DNA from: CALMBW01 sp963779645
Lineage (GTDB): Bacteria > Actinomycetota > CADDZG01 > WHSQ01
NCBI GenBank assembly: GCA_963779645.1
Contig: CAVZYX010000005.1
Coordinates: forward strand, 558,001 to 622,000
DNA: 64,000 bases
Reading direction: 5' to 3'
Made by a program: the position numbers and the translations under genes. The notes beneath the pieces were generated by a model. It saw only the letters and a list, made by a program, of their open reading frames with translations, did not search any database and was not told the origin of the DNA. This document shows, piece after piece, positions 30,552 through 39,105 of this stretch (positions are counted from its first letter, which is position 1; the number at the start of each line of letters is the position of its first letter).

Positions 30552-31654
30552 CCCGATTCTGCGTAGGAATTGAGTCGTCATACGACCTTTTCGACGCGAG
30601 GAAATGATTCCGGTGGCCCAAACAGCTGCCGAACACCAGCGAGGAATTCTGTATCGCTCATCATCTCCGTCACGGTATAGATGTCGATGCCGACCGCTCT
30701 GAGATCATTTACTTTGCGGTGGTCTTTCGTCAGAACCCAAGGATCGCCGTGCCACCATGAAGGTGATCCTTCGATCCCACCTTGACGACAATGCCAGAAG
30801 AGATCCACCTCCCAAACTTGTTTCAGACCGCGGACCGACACATTGCGCTCCGGTGGTGGGTAACCGGCACGGATGAGAACCTCGAAGAGGTGATCCTCGA
30901 AAGCGCTTCTGGCTTTGTCAGCCGTTGGATCGGTGAGCTCTAAAACCAACCGCGCTCGCTGAAGTCCGGCACGTCCTTGTCGAGACTCCCGTTCGATCCG
31001 TTCAAAGACTGCCTCTCGGGTGAACGCCGATCTCCGAAGACCCCGCCTGAAGATGCCGAAAGCACGATAGGCATGCGAAGAACACATATCGATGAAAGTG
31101 CGCGCTGGGTCGGTAGTAGGCAGGTTATCGATCAGCACGATCTCATTCTCGGGCAATCGAGATGTCCAGTGAAAGGCGTAACCATCACGCCCATCGAGGC
31201 GTCGGGTGGAGAGAACGTGGATAGGTTCCTCGCCGACTGGATCAACAAGATCGTGCTTCACAGCCGCCGTGACATCGCAGAGGGCAGCGCGGACTCCCTG
31301 CTCGGGGCGCCGAGGGCCCGCAATGAGCAAGCCAAACATCGCCCGGTACTCGGATGTCTCCGGAGCGCCGGCAGCAGCTACGACTCCATAGGCCACACGG
31401 CGAAGACTCCGCGCGTCGACCATTGCCCGCAGTTGACCCTTGGTGACGCCCACCGCCAATGCCTGATGCGTGAGGGCAAGACCATGCTGCACTCGCAAGA
31501 GATCCCAAAAATCATCAGTTGGTCGCATAAAGCCATAGAAGCTGATGCTTCGTCCCTGTGTTGTGAGCTACGTCACAAAGACGGGAGGAATTTCCGGCGA
31601 TTCCTTGTCGCGAAAGAGTCGTATGACGACTCAATTCCTACGCAGAATCGGTTA
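30549..31654. mobile_element. Gene-carrying TIR element, family B (B2), inside the phosphate locus
   Basis: Inverted termini bracket one gene between the response regulator and pstB. Both ends, read inward from the host stop codons, begin CTAACC(C)GATTCTGCG, TAGGAATTGAGTCG, TCATACGAC, then a CTTTTCGAC/CTCTTTCGCGAC block, AAGGAA or GAGGAA and a CCGG. Identity is near perfect over about 40 bp, then looser to about 65 bp. Each terminus contains a GTCG-TCATA-CGAC hairpin followed by Ts. No transposase is present. Design and cargo are the same as in the family A element at 16104-17232, though the terminal sequence differs. Confidence 0.85.
30578..31528 (-). CDS. AbiEi-like winged helix fused to a Vsr/DUF559-like domain (second copy)
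   Basis: A 316-residue paralogue of the gene at 16245-17180, sharing the N-terminal winged helix (LLRVQHGLALTHQALAVGVTKGQLRAMV), the central TDPARTFIDM and the C-terminal Vsr-like part (FEDHLFEVLIRAGYPPPERNVSVRGLKQVWEVDLFW). The putative metal Asp is in EVDLFW; the second acidic residue may be the Glu of GGIEGS, but the usual E-x-D/K pair is not intact, so catalytic activity is doubtful. The stop codon lies inside the loop of the terminal hairpin, so gene and terminus have evolved together. No toxin partner is present. Protein identity between the two copies is modest, so they are not a recent duplication. Confidence 0.78.
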   Translation of the reverse strand: MRPTDDFWDLLRVQHGLALTHQALAVGVTKGQLRAMVDARSLRRVAYGVVAAAGAPETSEYRAMFGLLIAGPRRPEQGVRAALCDVTAAVKHDLVDPVGEEPIHVLSTRRLDGRDGYAFHWTSRLPENEIVLIDNLPTTDPARTFIDMCSSHAYRAFGIFRRGLRRSAFTREAVFERIERESRQGRAGLQRARLVLELTDPTADKARSAFEDHLFEVLIRAGYPPPERNVSVRGLKQVWEVDLFWHCRQGGIEGSPSWWHGDPWVLTKDHRKVNDLRAVGIDIYTVTEMMSDTEFLAGVRQLFGPPESFPRVEKVV

Positions 31655-32524
31655 GCCGAAGCGGCCTGTTACGTACTGTTCTGTGCGTTCGTCGTTGGGG
31701 GTCGTGAAGATCGTTTCGGTGAGGTCGTACTCAACAAGGACACCCGTTCGCCGGTCTTGCTCCTCATTCACCTCCGCGGTGAAGAAAGCTGTCCGGTCAC
31801 TTACTCGAGCGGCCTGTTGCATGTTGTGAGTAACGATCACGATCGTGTACTCACTCTTCAGTTGCCCCATCAGGTCCTCGATGCGACCGGTTGCGATCGG
31901 ATCGAGGGCCGAGCAAGGCTCGTCCATCAAGATCACATCCGGCTCGACAGCGATACACCTCGCTATACACAGACGCTGCTGCTGGCCACCCGAGAGCCCC
32001 ATGGCTGATTCCTTCAATCTGTCCTTGACCTCGTCCCACAGAGCCGCACGGCGCAGAGAGTTCTCGACCAACTCGGCCATGTCACCTTTGAAGCCGGCGA
32101 TCTTGGGGCCGAAGGCAACGTTGTCGTAGATGGATTTCGGGAAGGGGTTGGGCTTCTGGAAAACCATCCCGACTCTCCGACGAACCTCTACCGGATCGAC
32201 CTTTGGGTGATAGAGATCGACGCCGTGGTAGTGCACGCTGCCTTCGACGCGTGCGATCTCCACGAGATCGTTCATCCGATTGAGGCATCGTAAGACCGTC
32301 GTCTTTCCACATCCGGACGGTCCGATCAGGGCCGTGATCTGTCGTGCAGGGATCTCCATGGTGATCTCTCGAACCGCACGGAAAGCGCCGTAGTAGACAG
32401 ACAGGGCCTTGAGGTCGAAGACCACCTCTTTGATGCCCGGATCGGGGGGTCGTTGTTGTGATGTCGCTATATGCATCTCAACTCGATTCTCGATCTTGTT
32501 CTCAAGAACTTTAGTCTCCATCAC
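31652..32524 (-). CDS. pstB: Phosphate ABC transporter ATP-binding protein PstB
   Basis: A 290-residue ATPase. Walker A is GPSGCGKTT, the signature LSGGQQQRLCIARCIA, Walker B VILMDEPCSALDPIA and the switch His is in VIVTHNM. The N-terminal 25 residues (KVLENKIENRVEMHIATSQQRPPDPG) are longer than usual. It powers phosphate uptake by PstSCA and is the last gene of the pst operon. The stop codon forms the outer edge of the family B terminal repeat, so the native terminator has been replaced or formed by that repeat. Confidence 0.97.
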   Translation of the reverse strand: MMETKVLENKIENRVEMHIATSQQRPPDPGIKEVVFDLKALSVYYGAFRAVREITMEIPARQITALIGPSGCGKTTVLRCLNRMNDLVEIARVEGSVHYHGVDLYHPKVDPVEVRRRVGMVFQKPNPFPKSIYDNVAFGPKIAGFKGDMAELVENSLRRAALWDEVKDRLKESAMGLSGGQQQRLCIARCIAVEPDVILMDEPCSALDPIATGRIEDLMGQLKSEYTIVIVTHNMQQAARVSDRTAFFTAEVNEEQDRRTGVLVEYDLTETIFTTPNDERTEQYVTGRFG

Positions 32525-32525
32525 T

Positions 32526-33467
32526 TCACCACTTCCGTTCGTATCTATTCCGAAGAATGATCGCCGCGGCGTTAGCCGTCAGGATCACAGCGAGGAGAAC
32601 GATGATCGCGGCGCTAGCAACCTGCCGGAAAGCCTCCTGGGGCAGCTGTGAGTACTGGTAGATCACGCTCGGTAAGGTCGTGAACCCTCGTGGCTGCGAC
32701 ATCTGTTCAAAGATGCTCTGCCCCCCGCTCGCCAAGAAGCCGGTGACAGCTCCAACGAGCAGCACGGGGGCCGTCTCGCCCAGCGCCCTGGCCAAAGCCA
32801 GAACGGTGCCCGTCAGGATCCCTGGAGAGGCCGACGGAAGGACGTGGTGACGGATGACCTCCCATCGTGTGGCTCCGACCCCGTAGCCAGCCTCTCGGAT
32901 GCTGTAAGGGACCGCGCGGAGCGCTTCGGCGGAAGTGATTATCACGATCGGGAGAACCAACACGGCAAGTGTGAGACCGGCGGCAATCATCGTCGGGCCG
33001 TTGGTCATCGGCTTCAGTACCTCGACGAATAGAGCTAGACCCAGAAGCCCGTACACGATCGAGGGGACACCTGCGAGGTTCCTGATGTTCACGTTGATGA
33101 AACGATTGAGCCTTGTATCGGACGCGTACTCCTCCAGATAGATCGCCGCGGCGATGCCGAGAGGAATGGCGAAGATCAGCACGAAGACCAAGGTCACCAG
33201 CGAACCGATCACACCTTGAAGTACCCCGGCCGAGTCGGGTGTGAACGACGAGATCCCAGAAGTGATGAACGTAGATCCACGATCTCCGAGGACGGGCCAT
33301 CCCTTGGTGAACACGTTGACCAGAAGCACCAGCAGGATCAGCAAGGAGAACATAAGCATCAGAAGCAAAACAGCTTGAAAAACGAAGTCGCGCAGATCAA
33401 AGCGCCTGCCCTGGATCTGTTGGCGAACGAGGTCTGAGCCGCTCAAGCGTTCAACTTTGCTCGCCAT
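32526..33467 (-). CDS. pstA: Phosphate ABC transporter permease PstA
   Basis: A 313-residue permease with six membrane helices and the ABC permease EAA-type loop (EALRAVPYSIREAGYGVGATRWEVIRHHVLPSASPGILTG). It forms the channel with PstC. It overlaps pstC by 1 bp and ends 1 bp before pstB, so the operon is tightly coupled. The C-terminus ends in the basic NRYERKW. Confidence 0.96.
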   Translation of the reverse strand: MASKVERLSGSDLVRQQIQGRRFDLRDFVFQAVLLLMLMFSLLILLVLLVNVFTKGWPVLGDRGSTFITSGISSFTPDSAGVLQGVIGSLVTLVFVLIFAIPLGIAAAIYLEEYASDTRLNRFINVNIRNLAGVPSIVYGLLGLALFVEVLKPMTNGPTMIAAGLTLAVLVLPIVIITSAEALRAVPYSIREAGYGVGATRWEVIRHHVLPSASPGILTGTVLALARALGETAPVLLVGAVTGFLASGGQSIFEQMSQPRGFTTLPSVIYQYSQLPQEAFRQVASAAIIVLLAVILTANAAAIILRNRYERKW

Positions 33468-34399
33468 CAGTACCTCTGCCTGACGCGGCGCACGAATCGT
33501 TCACTAACGACGTTGAGGATGAGCGTCATCAAGAAGAGGAGCAGGCCCACGAAGAACAGCGACTCGAACGCGTTGTCTGCTCCCTTGACCTGGTCCGACC
33601 CGATCGCGAGCGAAGTCATCGCCGCAGTCATCGTCTGACCCGGCCCGAGTGGGTCAAGTGTGAATGGAGAGCCACCGCTCGCCCCCGCTACGATCGCAAC
33701 GACCATGGTTTCTCCGATGGCGCGAGAGATGCCGATGATCAGGGAGGCAACGATCCCGGAGATAGCTGCCGGAAAAACGATCTTCGTTGTAACGGACCGC
33801 TTGCGGCCCCCAAGTCCGTAGGCCCCTTCTCGTAGGGCGTGCGGCACCGACCGCAGTGCATCCTCGGCGATCGATGCAACCAAAGGTGTGACGAGGATGC
33901 CCACGCCGACCCCTGCTGCAAGCATGTTGAAGTAGGACGCTCCGGAGAAGATGCTGAGGACGATCTCTGGACTGATGAAAGAAAGCGCGAAGAATCCGAT
34001 CACCACGCTGGGTATCCCGGCAAGGATCTCGAGGATCGGCTTGAGCAATCGCCTAACGCGAGGGGTCGCGTACTCAGATAGATAGACGGCTGCGCCAAGA
34101 CCTAGGGGGGCAGCAACGAGCATCGCGATCCCGGCGACGATCAAAGTGCCGACAACGATCGTCTTGAGGTCAAAGAATCCCTGTCGAGGGTGCCACCCCT
34201 TCGACCACAACGCACCGAGATCCACATCGCCGAGGAAGATGGCCGCTTTTCCGACCAATGAAGCGACGATTGCGATACTGATGACGATCGAGACTAGGGC
34301 AGCGCCGAAGAAGAGGCTCTTGACGAGCCTCTCCTTCCTACGTCTTTTCGGATCGCCGGCTAGTGCACCAACTCCAGCAAGATCCATCGTTTGCGCCAA
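33467..34399 (-). CDS. pstC: Phosphate ABC transporter permease PstC
   Basis: A 310-residue permease, six helices, with LGLGAAVYLSEYATPRVRRLLKPILEILAGIPSVVIGFFAL (a PstC hallmark) and the EAA-like loop EDALRSVPHALREGAYGLGGRKRSVTTKIVFPAA. It pairs with PstA in the membrane. It starts directly after the pstS stop in the operon order pstS-pstC-pstA-pstB. Confidence 0.96.
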   Translation of the reverse strand: MAQTMDLAGVGALAGDPKRRRKERLVKSLFFGAALVSIVISIAIVASLVGKAAIFLGDVDLGALWSKGWHPRQGFFDLKTIVVGTLIVAGIAMLVAAPLGLGAAVYLSEYATPRVRRLLKPILEILAGIPSVVIGFFALSFISPEIVLSIFSGASYFNMLAAGVGVGILVTPLVASIAEDALRSVPHALREGAYGLGGRKRSVTTKIVFPAAISGIVASLIIGISRAIGETMVVAIVAGASGGSPFTLDPLGPGQTMTAAMTSLAIGSDQVKGADNAFESLFFVGLLLFLMTLILNVVSERFVRRVRQRY

Positions 34400-35458
34400 C
34401 TAGCTCTCCCGGGTGCCCGTCTCCTTCGATCCCCACACAGATCTGGTCTCCTCCAGCGTTTCGGGCTGGAGTGACACGTAACCAACTTCGTTCACCGTGG
34501 CTATCCCTGGGTCCGCGAGGTAGAAGTCAACGAACGCTGCCAGAGCGTCGTTGTCCTCGGCGTTGGTCGCATTGACATAGATGTAGAGGTCGCGCGAGAT
34601 CGGATATTCGTTGGAGGCGATCGTCTCCTCGGTCGGTTCGACACAATCACCGTTCGGCTCCGCAGATACAGGAAGGGCTTGAACTGCGTCCGCGTTGTTA
34701 ACGAAGTAGGCAAAGCCCACCCAACCTAGCGAAGAAGGGTTGTTCGCGATCCCGTCGATGATCACGTTGTCGTCGCCGGACGCTTGATAATCGGGCCGAG
34801 CGAACGGTCCATCTTCTGACACCCCTCGTTCCTCGACGGCGATGTCCTCAAGTACGAGCTCAACGAACGAGTCGTAAGTGCCGGACTCCTCCCCGGGGGC
34901 AGTGATCGAGAGCTCGGCATCGGGAAAGGCAGTGTCGGAACCAAGTTCTCCAGCGATCGCCGCACCATCGCTCCAGTTGTCGACACCTTCCGACTCAGGG
35001 CCGAGCAGTGCGTAGAGGTCGGCGAAGCTCAGGCACGAAACCTCTGTGTTGTCATGAGACGTCAGGACGGCTATGCCATCAACGCCGACCTTGAGCTCGA
35101 TGAACTCCACACCGTTGGATTCACAAGCTGGGATCTCTTCTTCGGGGTCGATCGGGCGAGACGCATCCGAGATGTCCGTGTCGCCCGCGCAGAAAAGTTC
35201 GAATCCGTCCCCGGTTCCCGGCCCGTCTACCGAGATCTGGACATCGGGGTTCTCGCCGGCGAATTTCTGTGCGATCGCAGCCGAGATCGGTTCAACCGTA
35301 GAGGAGCCCGAAACCACGATCGACCCCGCCACGCCGTCTCCGTCGGTTGAGCCTCCGGAGTCTGGATCAGAGTCATCACCGCTGAAGCAGGCCGTTCCGA
35401 TCAAAGCTGCGATCAAAGTGAGCAGGAGCAGGCGCCAAGTTCCGTGTTGCCTGGTCAT
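34400..35458 (-). CDS. pstS: Phosphate-binding lipoprotein PstS
   Basis: A 352-residue solute-binding protein. The lipobox LIGTAC near residue 18-23 marks it as a lipoprotein, followed by an Asp/Ser/Gly-rich linker. The binding domain has the PstS start IVVSGSSTVEPISAAIAQKF and GPGTGDGFELFCAGDTDISDASRPI, with Ser, Asp and Arg residues that contact phosphate. It is the first gene of the pst operon. A PHO box lies about 105 bp upstream, consistent with induction at low phosphate. Confidence 0.96.
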   Translation of the reverse strand: MTRQHGTWRLLLLTLIAALIGTACFSGDDSDPDSGGSTDGDGVAGSIVVSGSSTVEPISAAIAQKFAGENPDVQISVDGPGTGDGFELFCAGDTDISDASRPIDPEEEIPACESNGVEFIELKVGVDGIAVLTSHDNTEVSCLSFADLYALLGPESEGVDNWSDGAAIAGELGSDTAFPDAELSITAPGEESGTYDSFVELVLEDIAVEERGVSEDGPFARPDYQASGDDNVIIDGIANNPSSLGWVGFAYFVNNADAVQALPVSAEPNGDCVEPTEETIASNEYPISRDLYIYVNATNAEDNDALAAFVDFYLADPGIATVNEVGYVSLQPETLEETRSVWGSKETGTRES

Positions 35459-35562
35459 TCAGATTCTTCCTTCCTGATCGATGCCACCTCTCAGGTCCGT
35501 CGGACCGCGATCGAGGCTTGGTGGAAGGAACGCTAGGGAAGGGATATGGCGATGCCCTGGCC

Positions 35563-35584
35563 CGTTCATGAACTCCCCGTGAAC
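35563..35584 (-). promoter_or_regulatory. PHO box upstream of pstS
   Basis: The minus strand reads GTTCACGGGGAGTTCATGAA, two GTTCA units spaced exactly 11 bp, close to the actinobacterial PHO box consensus (GTTCACC repeats of 11 bp). It faces pstS and matches the arrangement at 28592-28612. Confidence 0.8.
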
Positions 35585-35657
35585 AACCCTCTTTCCGCCC
35601 ACAGAGCAACACCGAACGGCTACGGACCGCACTCGGCACAGCGGCTAAGATGCGGCA

Positions 35658-35734
35658 ACGGGAAGTGGCGCAGTTTGGCAGCGCGCTGCGTTCGGGACGC
35701 AGAGGCCGGGGGTTCAAGTCCCCCCTTCCCGACC
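35658..35734 (+). tRNA. tRNA-Pro (CGG)
   Basis: Acceptor CGGGAAG pairs with CTTCCCG, discriminator A, and an encoded CCA. The anticodon stem CTGCG/CGCAG holds loop TTCGGGA, anticodon CGG. T arm GGGGGTTCAAGTCCCCC is intact. Confidence 0.95.
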
Positions 35735-35981
35735 AAAGGATCAGAGCAGCGTCAGATCGCGGGGATCGGTCGAGGGTGATTTCAGCCCCTTGGGTGGGAG
35801 GAAAGGGTCCCTGTACGGGCGAATCTGACCTTTGCGACGGTTTTTCTATTTTCTTATGGTTTGAACCTCCGCGCGAGGTGGGATGTATCACTCCGTAATC
35901 GAACAGTCGCCCTCCGTAGTGGGCGCTGTCACCAGTCAGTCGCTCTCCGTGAGGGGGGCCGAGCGGCAGTAGGAGGTAGGA
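35735..35981 (+). promoter_or_regulatory. Leader region of the LPFTG surface protein gene
   Basis: No gene seen. It must hold the promoter of the surface-protein gene. A GC-rich tract with GTCGCC-like and GGGCGC-like short arms could fold, and GGAGGTAGGA at 35971-35980 is a strong ribosome binding site. No known riboswitch class was matched. Confidence 0.4.
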
Positions 35982-37127
35982 ATGAGCTTCAAACGGGATT
36001 CCCTAGCAATGGGTCGTGCCCAAGCAGCAATGGCGATAGAGGGCCCAGAGAGCCGGGACGGCCGTTTCATCGCAGCGATCCTGCTGCTGATGACCTCGAT
36101 CATCATCGTCATCGTGGGGGCAGCACGCCCGGCGATGGCTCTCGATACCAAGACGAGAGACGACGTCGCCGTCCGAAAAACCGGCGACGACGATGGAGAC
36201 GATCACGGTGAAGACCATTCTGGCGACGACAACTCCGGCAGCGGTGGCGATGGGAAGGACTCCGGAGACTCCGGGGGGGACGATGGCGATTCGGGCAAGG
36301 ACGACGAAGCCAAGGACCATGGGGACTCTGGGGACGACAAGAGCCACGGAAACACTGCCAAGGACAAGTCTGGGGATGAACAGTCCAACGAAGCAAAGAC
36401 CAAAGATTCCAAGAACACGTGTGACGAGGGCACCTCGGGCGGCCACGTAACCGCTGCCGATGAGAAGGCCCAGACGGTCGACTCGAAGAACACCAACGAC
36501 ACCGGCAACTCCGGTGGATCGATCTCCGGCACCGGCAAGAGCGGAACAGATGGCAAGACGGTGGACTCGAAGAACACCCACGACACCGGCACCTCCGGTG
36601 GATCGGTTTCCGGCACCGGGACGAGTGGCACCAGCGGAACCGGCAAGTCGGGAACCGAAACGAGTAGCCACAGTCAGACCGGCAAGTCGGGAACCAGCGG
36701 CGGGGTCTCCGGCGACAGCATGTCGAAGGGCACCGTGTCGGCGAACACCCACGACACCGGCACATCAGGTGGAACGGTCTCGAACGGGCAGAGCATCGAT
36801 TCCAAAGACACGCACGACACCGGTACCTCTGGTGGTACTGACTCGGGCGACGTGGCCGGCGTCGATGACGACAAGAAGAAAGACAAGAAGGACGACGCCG
36901 ACGTGCTCGGTGGCGGCCTGAACGCTCCTCCCAGCGGAACCGACGTGCTCGGTGAGTCACTTTCGCGACCCGCCGACGATGCGGCGGTCGCCGGTGAATC
37001 GGCAGAGCGCGCCGGCGGGATCCTTCCGTTCACAGGCTCCGGTCTGATCGGTCTTCTGAGCGTTGGTCTCGGACTAACAGGAGCCGGGACGGTTCTCGCC
37101 AGACGCCGCAACAGGCAGCAGCCCTAG
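35982..37127 (+). CDS. Repeat-rich LPFTG-anchored surface protein
   Basis: A 381-residue exported protein with a long N-terminus before its hydrophobic signal segment (FIAAILLLMTSIIIVIVGAARPAMA). The mature part starts with an Asp/Gly/Ser/Lys-rich stretch and then five imperfect repeats of the type DSKNTHDTGTSGG (about residues 145, 166, 189, 251 and 274), with linkers of Gly/Ser/Thr. The end carries LPFTG, a membrane helix and RRRNRQQP: a typical sortase sorting signal. It is likely attached to the cell wall and disordered. No sortase gene is in the window. Cys 151 (NTCDEGT) in the first repeat is the only Cys. Confidence 0.8.
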   Translation: MSFKRDSLAMGRAQAAMAIEGPESRDGRFIAAILLLMTSIIIVIVGAARPAMALDTKTRDDVAVRKTGDDDGDDHGEDHSGDDNSGSGGDGKDSGDSGGDDGDSGKDDEAKDHGDSGDDKSHGNTAKDKSGDEQSNEAKTKDSKNTCDEGTSGGHVTAADEKAQTVDSKNTNDTGNSGGSISGTGKSGTDGKTVDSKNTHDTGTSGGSVSGTGTSGTSGTGKSGTETSSHSQTGKSGTSGGVSGDSMSKGTVSANTHDTGTSGGTVSNGQSIDSKDTHDTGTSGGTDSGDVAGVDDDKKKDKKDDADVLGGGLNAPPSGTDVLGESLSRPADDAAVAGESAERAGGILPFTGSGLIGLLSVGLGLTGAGTVLARRRNRQQP

Positions 37128-37145
37128 CGGAACCAAAAGGATCGG

Positions 37146-37175
37146 TAAAGGGGGCGCCCTCCGGGGCGCCTCCTT
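37146..37175. terminator. Bidirectional GC-rich terminator between convergent genes
   Basis: AAGGGGGCGCC and GGGGCGCCTCCTT form a strong stem 19 bp after the surface-protein stop and 6 bp before the end of the kinase gene on the other strand. Confidence 0.65.
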
Positions 37176-37180
37176 GCGCG

Positions 37181-38077
37181 TCAGCGCCTCCGGCCGGGCC
37201 GGGCTCTTCTTAGAACCGGTTTGCGTGGGAGTACTGCGACCAGTGGCTCGAGGGATCCCGCCACTTCCATCGGTGCGGGGCGCTCGCTGGGAACAGGGTT
37301 CAGGCATTGGAGGATGACCTCCTTGAGCCCCAGCGGAACCTCAGCGATGAACGGTTCTGGCTTGTCGAACAGCTGCGGGAAGCGTTCCTCAGGGACGTCC
37401 CGGTCGTAATCCTTGGGCCGTGGGAAGGGCACGTATCCGTTCGCAGCGCGGTACAAGGCAGCTCCCATCCCCCAGACATCTGCCGCCGGACCGATCTCGC
37501 CCCGCTCACCCGGGGCACATTGTTCGGGCGCCATATAGGCGTCGGTACCTACGAAGCCGGTGATCTTCTTCGCTCTCTCAACGGTGCGAGCAACGCTGAA
37601 GTCGATCAGACGCGGCGGGACCCCCATCACGATGTTCCGTGACTTGATGTCGAGGTGGATGATCCCCTCGCCCTGCAGGTAATGAACCGCGGAACAGATA
37701 CTCAGAGCGAGTGGGAGAAGTTGTTCCATCGGTACTGGACCGAACTTGATCAAACGACGAAGGGTCTCGCCCTCCAGATGCTCCAAGATGAGATGAGGCC
37801 GGTCGCCTTCCAGAACCACATCGAAGCAGCGGACGATCACTGGATGAGACAGCGAGTTCAGAAGGTTCGCTTCTCGCTCCATCGGTCGGAGGTTCGACTG
37901 ATCTTCAACCTGGTCGGGCCTAAGCATCTTCGCGACGACGATGCAGCCAAGTCGATCGTCGAACGCGATGTAAGCCTCATACGCACTACCGCCTCCGAGA
38001 TGTGCGAGCGCGTAGCGCCCGGGAACGATCTCGTCACCCGACTTGAACTTCCAACTCGCTTTGGGTTCCGAACTCAT
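37181..38077 (-). CDS. Soluble Ser/Thr protein kinase, translationally coupled to asd
   Basis: A 298-residue Hanks-type kinase with no membrane helix or sensor domain. The glycine loop is LGGGSAYEAY (residues 28-37), the ATP Lys is in VVAKML, and the catalytic loop HLDIKSRN replaces HRD with HLD. The metal motif is DFS instead of DFG (LIDFSVA), followed by a normal GTDAYMAPEQ P+1 region. The key Lys, Asp and Asn residues are kept, so activity remains possible despite the altered loop. It overlaps asd by 4 bp (ATGA) and is the third gene after lysC and asd, an unusual operon partner. Regulation of lysine or cell-wall precursor flux is speculative. Confidence 0.88.
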   Translation of the reverse strand: MSSEPKASWKFKSGDEIVPGRYALAHLGGGSAYEAYIAFDDRLGCIVVAKMLRPDQVEDQSNLRPMEREANLLNSLSHPVIVRCFDVVLEGDRPHLILEHLEGETLRRLIKFGPVPMEQLLPLALSICSAVHYLQGEGIIHLDIKSRNIVMGVPPRLIDFSVARTVERAKKITGFVGTDAYMAPEQCAPGERGEIGPAADVWGMGAALYRAANGYVPFPRPKDYDRDVPEERFPQLFDKPEPFIAEVPLGLKEVILQCLNPVPSERPAPMEVAGSLEPLVAVLPRKPVLRRARPGRRR

Positions 38078-39105
38078 CCGTTGATCAACAGCTCTGCGAT
38101 CTGAACGGTGTTCAGCGCGGCCCCCTTACGGAGGTTGTCCGCAACACAGAACATCTCGAGCGCGTGGTCATCGAATAGGTCTTGCCTGATCCGCCCAACG
38201 AAGCAGGGGTCCTTCCCGGCCGAATCGAGAGGGGTGGGGTAACTCTCGGCAGATGGGTCGTCAACGAGCTCGACACCGGGGGCCGAAGCAAGTATCTCTC
38301 TCGCCCTTTCCGGGGTCACCGGTGACTCGAACTCGGCGTGCACCGCTACGCCATGCCCGATCATCACCGGAACACGAACGCAGGTCGCGGTTACAGGAAG
38401 ATCGGGCAAGGACATGATCTTGCGCGTCTCGTAGCAGAGTTTGAGTTCCTCGCTCGTGTAACCATCGTCCTTCCAGGAACCGCAACGAGGGATCACGTTC
38501 ATAGCGATCGGCTTCGGGAAAGTCTCGCCGGCTTCGAGAACATCGCCCGCTCGACCTGAGCGCGCCGAGTCTTCGTCTTTGGACACCGTGAGTGTCTGAT
38601 CCCAGAGTTCGTCGATCCCGCCTTTACCGGAACCTGAAGCCGCCTGGTAGGAGGCGAGGATCAATCGCCTGAGGGGAACCTCACGGTGAAGGGCGGCTAT
38701 CGGCACCACCATCGCCAGCGTCGTGCAGTTCGGGCTTGCGATGATGTTCCGAGGACGATCGCTCACTGCTTCGGGATTGATCTCCGGCACGACCAGCGGA
38801 ACGTCGGGCTCCATCCTGAAAGCTCCGGAGTTGTCGACAACCGTCGCGCCACGCCCGGCCGCCACCGAGACCCACTCCTTCGACAGATCGTCGGGGAGGT
38901 CGAACAAGGCGAGATCGCCGTCTCGGAACACCTCAGCGGACAATGCGACGACTTCAGCCTCTTTTCCTCCCAGGGACACCTTGCGTCCTGCCGAGCGCGC
39001 CGATGCAACCGGAACGAACTCATCGAAAGGAAAGTTGCGCTCGCCGAGGATCCGGATGGCTTCCGAGCCGACCGCACCGGTCGCGCCGACGATGAGCAGT
39101 CTCAC
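38074..39105 (-). CDS. asd: Aspartate-semialdehyde dehydrogenase
   Basis: A 343-residue enzyme reducing aspartyl phosphate to the semialdehyde, the second step to lysine, diaminopimelate, threonine and methionine. The NADP motif GATGAVG (residues 7-13), active-site Cys in SPNCTT near 127, and the substrate motifs YQAASGSGKGG and GSWKDDGYTSEELK are all present. The GTG at 39105 was chosen because it overlaps the lysC stop as GTGA and places GATGAVG at the usual position. Upstream lysC and downstream kinase make a three-gene operon. Confidence 0.95.
   Translation of the reverse strand: MRLLIVGATGAVGSEAIRILGERNFPFDEFVPVASARSAGRKVSLGGKEAEVVALSAEVFRDGDLALFDLPDDLSKEWVSVAAGRGATVVDNSGAFRMEPDVPLVVPEINPEAVSDRPRNIIASPNCTTLAMVVPIAALHREVPLRRLILASYQAASGSGKGGIDELWDQTLTVSKDEDSARSGRAGDVLEAGETFPKPIAMNVIPRCGSWKDDGYTSEELKLCYETRKIMSLPDLPVTATCVRVPVMIGHGVAVHAEFESPVTPERAREILASAPGVELVDDPSAESYPTPLDSAGKDPCFVGRIRQDLFDDHALEMFCVADNLRKGAALNTVQIAELLING

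Noticed and set aside
30977..32008. Plus-strand frame of 343 residues across element B2 and pstB
   Set aside because: It crosses a terminal repeat and is antisense to two well-supported genes.
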